This document shows positions 14,180-18,217 of a DNA stretch of 18,217 bases, piece by piece. Made by a program: the position numbers and the translations under genes. The stretch comes from Candidatus Fermentibacterota bacterium (GTDB taxonomy: Bacteria; Fermentibacterota; Fermentibacteria; Fermentibacterales; Fermentibacteraceae). How positions within the stretch are numbered: position 1 is the first letter of the stretch; each line of letters opens with the position of its first letter. The notes beneath the pieces were generated by a model. The model had not been told where the DNA came from. It ran no database searches and saw nothing but the letters and a program-made list of their open reading frames with translations. Location: positions 1-18,217 of the forward strand of contig JAAYTY010000198.1 of NCBI GenBank assembly GCA_012523605.1, in the 5' to 3' direction.

Positions 14180-15673
14180 TTACTCGCCGCTCTCTTCAGA
14201 GATGCACCAGCCCGGCGCGTTCTGTCCGAGCTGGAGCAGGTAGCGCATGCCCGCGACCCTCACGGCGGGCGGCGGGAAATCGGGGCCGAACGGAGAGAGC
14301 GGCGCAAGATCGGATGGAGCGGGAAGGCTCGCCAGCTCGAGGTCGATGTGCGGCTCGGGCACCGGATTCGTCGGGTATGTCGCCATGTGGTCGATGAGGA
14401 GCTGGCGAAGGGACGGCCATGTGTACCCTTCCGCGCTGAACCCGGCGGCCTTGGCGTGCCCTCCTGCGCTGGTGAAGACCTTCCTCAGGCTGACCAGGAA
14501 GCCGGCCATGTTCCAGTCGCCAAGCGAGCGGGCCTCGCCGGTGAGAACGCCGTCTGCCCTGGCCGTCACGACGATGGCGCCGCGCCGGAATATCCTGCAC
14601 AGCTTGCTGGCCAGCGTGCCTCCCATTCCCGAAGGCACATGCCCCATATAGACCAGGATCATCCCGAATGCGTCCGCCTGGGGATCCTTCTCCGCCATCG
14701 CCTTGGTGAGCAGCTCCGCGAGAAGCTGAGCCCTCTGCTCGCTCTGGAACTGCATGTCCGCCCATTCGGCGTCGCATGCATCCCTGTCGTCGCTCCTCAT
14801 GAAGGACAGGAGCCTGCCGATGCCTGAATTGAGCCCCTTCCCGACGACCGAGGTTATCTGCTGCCTCACCGCGGCGGCCGTCCACCAGGTCTTCCTGTTC
14901 GGCCAGGCCTCCACCATCAGTCTGAGACCGTAGGGCAGATCGCCGGGATCTACCCGGGCGAACCGAGCGAGCAGGTACCTGTTCCACGCGAGAAGCGGCA
15001 CCCTGTCTGACACTGTTCCCAGCGCGAGAGCGGAGAACAGGTCGGGATCCCCGGCGTGCCGCGGATAGATCTCGGTCAGTGCGCCGTACAGAACTCCGCA
15101 CCCGGCGAGAACGGTCGCGGGAAAGCCTGTTCTCTGGGGATCGATGATCGCGTGAGCCTCGGGCAGAGGGGGATTCAGGGTGTGATGATCGGTGATCACG
15201 ACGCGCGCCCCACGGTTCCTGGCCCAGGCTACGCCCTCGACCGAGGAGCAGCCCGAATCCACCGAGAGGAGGAGGTCGTCCTGCTCCAGCACGTTTTCCA
15301 TGCGTGACGGGAGGAGGCCGTAGTCCTCGGTGGCACGGTCGGGGACTATAGGCACGACTCTGAAACCCTCGCCGGCTAGAACCCTCATGCCGATGTAGAG
15401 GCCGGTGATGCCGTCCATATCGTCGTGGCCGTAGAGCACCACCTTGCGCCCGAACCTCCGTACCCGGGAAAGCTCGGACGCCAGAACATCTATGTCCGGC
15501 AGGCCTTTATGCCAGGCAGGCTTGGGTGGCAGCCACTCACCCGCGGGGTCTGGTACGCCCGGATAGCGCCTCTTCAGAACCTCGATCGCGGATGGTGCAA
15601 GCCCAGGACGATTCCCCTCCCCGGCAAGGCCCTGCCCTGCGCCCTCGGGGCGCGAGGCCAGGGTGCCCGTCAT
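14180..15673 (-). CDS. RecJ-like DHH/DHHA1 single-strand exonuclease
   Basis: The product has 497 residues from ATG 15673, with AAGGGG 8 bases before it on the minus strand. The frame is open upstream to 15805, but that part is Cys/Ser-rich and unlike the protein. The DHH-phosphoesterase motifs appear in order: GHDDMDG (83-88, metal-binding Asp pair D85/D87), VDSG (D139), TDHH (162-164), DPQ (D178) and TVSDRVPL (D223). The DHHA1 part has SAGGHAKAAGF (GGH at 404-406). This is the RecJ layout, a 5'-3' single-stranded DNA exonuclease in the cytoplasm needing Mn or Mg. It is shorter than E. coli RecJ. A related DHH enzyme, such as a nanoRNase-type or archaeal-RecJ-like protein, is an alternative. 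It is divergent from the DUF5343 gene. Confidence 0.82.
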   Translation of the reverse strand: MTGTLASRPEGAGQGLAGEGNRPGLAPSAIEVLKRRYPGVPDPAGEWLPPKPAWHKGLPDIDVLASELSRVRRFGRKVVLYGHDDMDGITGLYIGMRVLAGEGFRVVPIVPDRATEDYGLLPSRMENVLEQDDLLLSVDSGCSSVEGVAWARNRGARVVITDHHTLNPPLPEAHAIIDPQRTGFPATVLAGCGVLYGALTEIYPRHAGDPDLFSALALGTVSDRVPLLAWNRYLLARFARVDPGDLPYGLRLMVEAWPNRKTWWTAAAVRQQITSVVGKGLNSGIGRLLSFMRSDDRDACDAEWADMQFQSEQRAQLLAELLTKAMAEKDPQADAFGMILVYMGHVPSGMGGTLASKLCRIFRRGAIVVTARADGVLTGEARSLGDWNMAGFLVSLRKVFTSAGGHAKAAGFSAEGYTWPSLRQLLIDHMATYPTNPVPEPHIDLELASLPAPSDLAPLSPFGPDFPPPAVRVAGMRYLLQLGQNAPGWCISEESGE

Positions 15674-15700
15674 GTGGATTGCCCCTTTCTCAGTGATCGT

Positions 15701-15729
15701 AGTCTCGCTCGGAACACAAGTGATGTCAA
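15701..15729 (-). promoter_or_regulatory. Possible promoter of the RecJ-like gene
   Basis: On the minus strand a perfect TTGACA (complement of 15724-15729) is followed after 17 bases by GAGACT (complement of 15701-15706), a three-of-six -10. The RecJ-like ATG at 15673 lies about 28 bases beyond. The -35 is strong and the -10 weak, so this is tentative. Confidence 0.35.
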
Positions 15730-15778
15730 GAAGGAGCTTATTGCGGGGGCTTTTCGAGACGGCGCTCCCGGTGTGCGC

Positions 15779-15803
15779 GGCGCCGCAGGGAAAAGGCGGC
15801 GCC
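15779..15803. other. Perfect 8-bp GC hairpin in the divergent spacer
   Basis: GGCGCCGC (15779-15786) pairs with GCGGCGCC (15796-15803) around a 9-base A/G-rich loop. It lies between the two divergent promoters, about 50 bases upstream of the RecJ-like -35 and 40 bases upstream of the DUF5343 -10. It could be an operator or simply GC-rich structure. Confidence 0.3.
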
Positions 15804-15838
15804 ACCCGGCAGACGCCGGTGTCTCTCTATTCAGCCCT

Positions 15839-15847
15839 TGTTATGAT
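15839..15847 (+). promoter_or_regulatory. Extended -10 promoter for the DUF5343 gene
   Basis: TGT followed by TATGAT gives an extended -10 (TGn plus five of six bases). The -35 position (GTGTCT) is poor, as is usual with extended -10 promoters. The start would be near 15854, leaving a very short leader in which GGGAGG (15853-15858) precedes ATG 15865. Confidence 0.45.
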
Positions 15848-15864
15848 AGCCTGGGAGGTGGGAG

Positions 15865-16629
15865 ATGGAATCTTTTCCCGTCGTGAGGGATCCCGGCAGC
15901 ATAGAGCTGCTGCTCAAGCACATACGCAACTCGATCGTACCGGGGAAAGCCGACGAGGCATACATGAGGGAGCAGGGGTTCCGCAGGGAGGGCGACAACG
16001 CCCTGAACGATCTCCTCGTGTTCCTCGGCTTCGTCAGCGACGATTGCATCCCCTCGGACCTCTGGCACACCTACAGGGACGATCCCGCTGTCGGCTCCCG
16101 TATACTGGCCTCGGCTATCAGGAGTTCCTATGACCGGCTCTTCCAGGCATGCCCCCTCGCACTCGACCTCGGCGTGGCGGACGTTGTTCCGCACCTCAGA
16201 CAGCTCACCGGAGCGCCGGACACCGAGCTCACCCTCATGTACTACACCTTCCGAGTCCTCTGCGACCTGGCCGAGCCCGCCATACGCGACAGGAACCTTC
16301 CGAAGCTGTCGGTGAAGCAGGCGGCGCCCGGACCAAAGCCCGCGGCGGGACCGGTCCCGGCGAAGTCCTGCGACCAGGGCGCTCGAACCGAGTCCGCCGG
16401 TCCGGCTCCCGCCCCGCACCGGGCGGAGGCCCGGCCGTCCACCGTGCAGGAGGCAGCGGCCCGCGCCGAAGTGAAGACGGTCGGTGTGTCAAAGGACTCG
16501 TCGGGAGGCCTGAGGATCACGATCACACTGGAGCTGGACGCATCCTCGGACCCTGCGCTGGCTGATCTCGCGAAGCGGCTCGCAGCCAGGGCGATGGCGG
16601 CCGAACTTCAGAGGGGGAACTCGATCTGA
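15865..16629 (+). CDS. DUF5343-type protein
   Basis: The product has 254 residues from ATG 15865, with GGGAGG 6 bases upstream. The N-terminal 125 residues fit the DUF5343 pattern: SIELLLKHIRNSIVPGKADEAY, ALNDLLVFLGFVSDDCIPSD, LWHTYRDDPAVGSRILASAIRSSYDRLFQ and later YYTFRVLCDLA. These are short helices resembling a winged-helix-like unit followed by a helical bundle. Residues 150-205 are a Pro/Ala-rich linker. The end (LRITITLELDASSDPALADLAKRLA) resembles the beta-strand-plus-helix close common in DUF5343 proteins. Biochemical function is unknown; a nucleic-acid-binding or regulatory role is only a guess. It has no signal peptide and is cytoplasmic. Its 3' end overlaps the convergent barrel gene by 22 bases. 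Confidence 0.65.
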   Translation: MESFPVVRDPGSIELLLKHIRNSIVPGKADEAYMREQGFRREGDNALNDLLVFLGFVSDDCIPSDLWHTYRDDPAVGSRILASAIRSSYDRLFQACPLALDLGVADVVPHLRQLTGAPDTELTLMYYTFRVLCDLAEPAIRDRNLPKLSVKQAAPGPKPAAGPVPAKSCDQGARTESAGPAPAPHRAEARPSTVQEAAARAEVKTVGVSKDSSGGLRITITLELDASSDPALADLAKRLAARAMAAELQRGNSI

Positions 16630-18095
16630 ACTCCGGCCTCGGTCCTCGAGTCGCCGGCGGTTTCTTCCAGATCGGAACCCATCGATTCGACGCCTTCGCG
16701 CTGGAGGAATGAGAGCTTCAACCTCGCCTCCACTCCTGTGCCGGGCCTGACGACCGGGCTGACCTGCATCAGGAATCCCCGGCCCCACTGCGGGGACGAG
16801 GCGAACTCGCCGGGAAACCCCAGCTCGTTGCAGTAGACTCTCGAATCCCATCCCTCGGTGTCGAAGGCGGTGCAGGCCGCCCTTGTCTCGAGCCAGCTCG
16901 ACGCGCTCCAGACGAATCTCACCCCGGCAGACGAACCGCCGCTCGAGGAGCTGTCGTCGGCCCAGCCCGTCCGCTGAAGGCCGGCGGTCAGTCTCAACGC
17001 ATCCAGAGCCTCCCAGGTGAAGTCCGCGACCAGGCGCCAGGAATCCTCCGCGCCATCCTCCGAGAACCTTCCGGCGAGACCTCCCTCGAACGAAGGAGAA
17101 AACCTGCGGTCCGCGGACGCCTCCAGCCGGATGTTCCCGCTGTCATCGCGGTAGAGACATGATGCCGAGCCGGCAACGGTCCAGCCGCGTGCCGGCTTCC
17201 ATCTCACCCCTGCACCCGCACCGACATCGCAGACGCCGCCTATCGGCATGCCCGCCCTTTCGAGAGGGAATTCATCGGGACAGCCGAAGACCCCCATGCA
17301 GAATCTCGCTGTGCTGTCGGATTCCGTGACGGCGGCCCAGAAGGCGGCGGACGCCGAGTCGCCCTCCGTTCCCAGCACGGCCTCGCCGGAAAGCTCGAGC
17401 CCCGCCGCCGGAAGATGGAGGTCGAGCCCGTACCGGCTCCAGCCTCTGCCATCCCTCTCGGCTGTCGTGAAGCCTGCGCCGAAGGGTCCGAGGGTGCCTC
17501 GAATGCCGGCGAGGTTTTCCTCCACCGAGCCCCTGGATCCGATTTCGGAAGGAGTGCGGTGAAGGCCGTCTCCGGAAGGGTCTATCCACGAGCGTGCCAG
17601 TATCACCGAGGTCTCAAGTCCACCCAGAGAGACCGCTGCGCCTGCTCCCGTGAGAGGCTCGCCGTCGCAGGCTCCGGCGCTGGATGCGGCACGGATCCTC
17701 GAGTCGACGGAAGGCGTCTTGGCTTCGACGAAGCCGCCCTGACCTCCCCAGCCTCCAACCCTGTCAAGGAGCAGGCCGGAGCCCAGCCTGCAGTCGAGCC
17801 AGCCGGCGGAGGCGCCGTGAACAGGCCCGGTTCCGGCCCAGTCGGCGCCTGCGGCGGCGAGATCAATCCATTCTTCGCCCCTGTCCTTCTCGATCAGGGT
17901 CGTGAGATCGATTCCGCCGAAAGAGCATTCGACACGATCGAGGAAGGAGTATTCGTCGCCCGCGTACGCGCCCGACAGTGTCCCCTCGCAGGAGGGGAAG
18001 CGCCTCCAGAGGCGCAGGAGGACTCCGCCGGGAGAATCGTCCCCTCCCGGCGCCTGTCCCGCGATGACGAGAGCGGCGAGGAGCCCTGGTGTCAC
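16608..18095 (-). CDS. Predicted outer-membrane beta-barrel coupled to ComEA-like gene
   Basis: The product has 495 residues from GTG 18095, whose bases overlap the stop of the preceding gene (GTGA). A short hydrophobic N-terminus (MTPGLLAALVIAGQA) is a plausible signal peptide. The chain is rich in Gly, Ser and aromatics, with many alternating strands broken by acidic turns (YSFLDRVECSFGGIDL, WSRYGLDLHLPAAGLELSG, WTVAGSASCLYRDDSGNIRLEASADRRF, WSASSWLETRAACTAF, RLKLSFLQREG). It ends near a terminal strand VQIEFPL. Length and pattern suggest a 20-plus-strand outer-membrane barrel. No named family recognised. Tight coupling to a helix-hairpin-helix protein suggests it could be the outer-membrane partner for DNA binding or uptake; that is inference. 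It contains several Cys residues, unusual for an outer-membrane barrel. Confidence 0.62.
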   Translation of the reverse strand: MTPGLLAALVIAGQAPGGDDSPGGVLLRLWRRFPSCEGTLSGAYAGDEYSFLDRVECSFGGIDLTTLIEKDRGEEWIDLAAAGADWAGTGPVHGASAGWLDCRLGSGLLLDRVGGWGGQGGFVEAKTPSVDSRIRAASSAGACDGEPLTGAGAAVSLGGLETSVILARSWIDPSGDGLHRTPSEIGSRGSVEENLAGIRGTLGPFGAGFTTAERDGRGWSRYGLDLHLPAAGLELSGEAVLGTEGDSASAAFWAAVTESDSTARFCMGVFGCPDEFPLERAGMPIGGVCDVGAGAGVRWKPARGWTVAGSASCLYRDDSGNIRLEASADRRFSPSFEGGLAGRFSEDGAEDSWRLVADFTWEALDALRLTAGLQRTGWADDSSSSGGSSAGVRFVWSASSWLETRAACTAFDTEGWDSRVYCNELGFPGEFASSPQWGRGFLMQVSPVVRPGTGVEARLKLSFLQREGVESMGSDLEETAGDSRTEAGVQIEFPL

Positions 18096-18217
18096 TCGAT
18101 CACCAGGTACTCCTCCAGCGCGGGCAGCATGGAGGGGCCTATTCCGGGGATCTCCAGCAGATCCTCGACTCTCTCGAACGGACCGTTCTGCTCGCGCCAG
18201 GACATGATCGCGTCGGC
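18092..18217 (-). CDS. ComEA-like helix-hairpin-helix protein, C-terminal fragment (runs off right edge)
   Basis: The last 41 codons of a minus-strand gene are present, with stop TGA at 18094-18092. The sequence reads ADAIMSWREQNGPF and ends ERVEDLLEIPGIGPSMLPAL plus a short tail. F-x-x-(V/I)-E-D-L-L-x-(I/V)-x-G-I-G is the hallmark of the second hairpin of ComEA-type HhH domains, which bind double-stranded DNA without sequence specificity. The IPGIG hairpin is intact. The N-terminus (signal, anchor or further HhH copies) is outside the window. The four-base GTGA overlap with the barrel gene implies co-translation. Confidence 0.75.
   Translation of the reverse strand, partial: ADAIMSWREQNGPFERVEDLLEIPGIGPSMLPALEEYLVIE

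Noticed and set aside
1..18217. CRISPR array, insertion sequence, tRNA or rRNA
   Set aside because: No short regularly spaced repeats, transposase-like frames with terminal inverted repeats, or tRNA-like T-loop/acceptor combinations were seen by eye. A tRNAscan-SE or ISfinder run would settle it.

Overview
The window is high-GC, tightly packed bacterial DNA whose products are mostly exported. Three proteins end in the roughly 75-85 residue C-terminal sorting/FlgD-like beta-domain used by type IX secretion (T9SS) cargo, and one small barrel resembles the PorV/PorQ group. This points to a member of the Fibrobacterota-Chlorobiota-Bacteroidota (FCB) superphylum. With this GC content, a candidate phylum such as Fermentibacteria or Eisenbacteria is a reasonable guess, but it cannot be proven here. 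No mobile element, CRISPR array, tRNA or rRNA was seen.

Layout. 1-124 (-): beginning of a GGDEF protein that runs off the left edge. 348-1739 (-): polytopic GT-C-like membrane glycosyltransferase. 1740-2253: long intergenic leader with several stem-loops and a six-codon mini-ORF. 2254-3252 (+): exported thioredoxin-fold (Omp28-like) protein with a T9SS tail. 3289-3318: strong hairpin between convergent genes. 3444-4307 (-): beta-propeller-like unknown. 4504-4532: promoter. 4564-6006 (+): sodium:solute symporter. 6057-6569 (+): small Cys-motif unknown. 6595-7236 and 7233-8723 (+): WHy/LEA-2-like lipoprotein coupled by an ATGA overlap to a PQQ-type propeller with a T9SS tail. 8859-9773 (+): YjbH-like outer-membrane barrel with a C-terminal coiled coil.

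The most interesting block is 9778-14137 (+). A good sigma70 promoter precedes four exported gene products: a lamin-tail-domain (LTD) protein, a ComEC-type metallo-beta-lactamase hydrolase with no ComEC channel but with a T9SS tail, a PorV/PorQ-like barrel, and a lipoprotein with an Fn3 domain and two tandem OB-fold-like repeats of the kind found in secreted nucleases such as ExeM/NucH. The first three genes overlap each other. These domains are known from extracellular DNA-processing proteins, where they are often fused. Here they are split into one operon and apparently sent to the cell surface.

The right part holds a RecJ-like DHH exonuclease (14180-15673, -), a DUF5343-type protein (15865-16629, +), an outer-membrane barrel (16608-18095, -) and, overlapping its start, the C-terminus of a ComEA-like helix-hairpin-helix protein (18092-18217, -). 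A ComEC-type hydrolase, a ComEA-like HhH protein coupled to a barrel, LTD and OB surface proteins and a RecJ-like nuclease within 9 kb suggest a surface DNA-capture or DNA-scavenging function. That is inference; no single gene here proves it.
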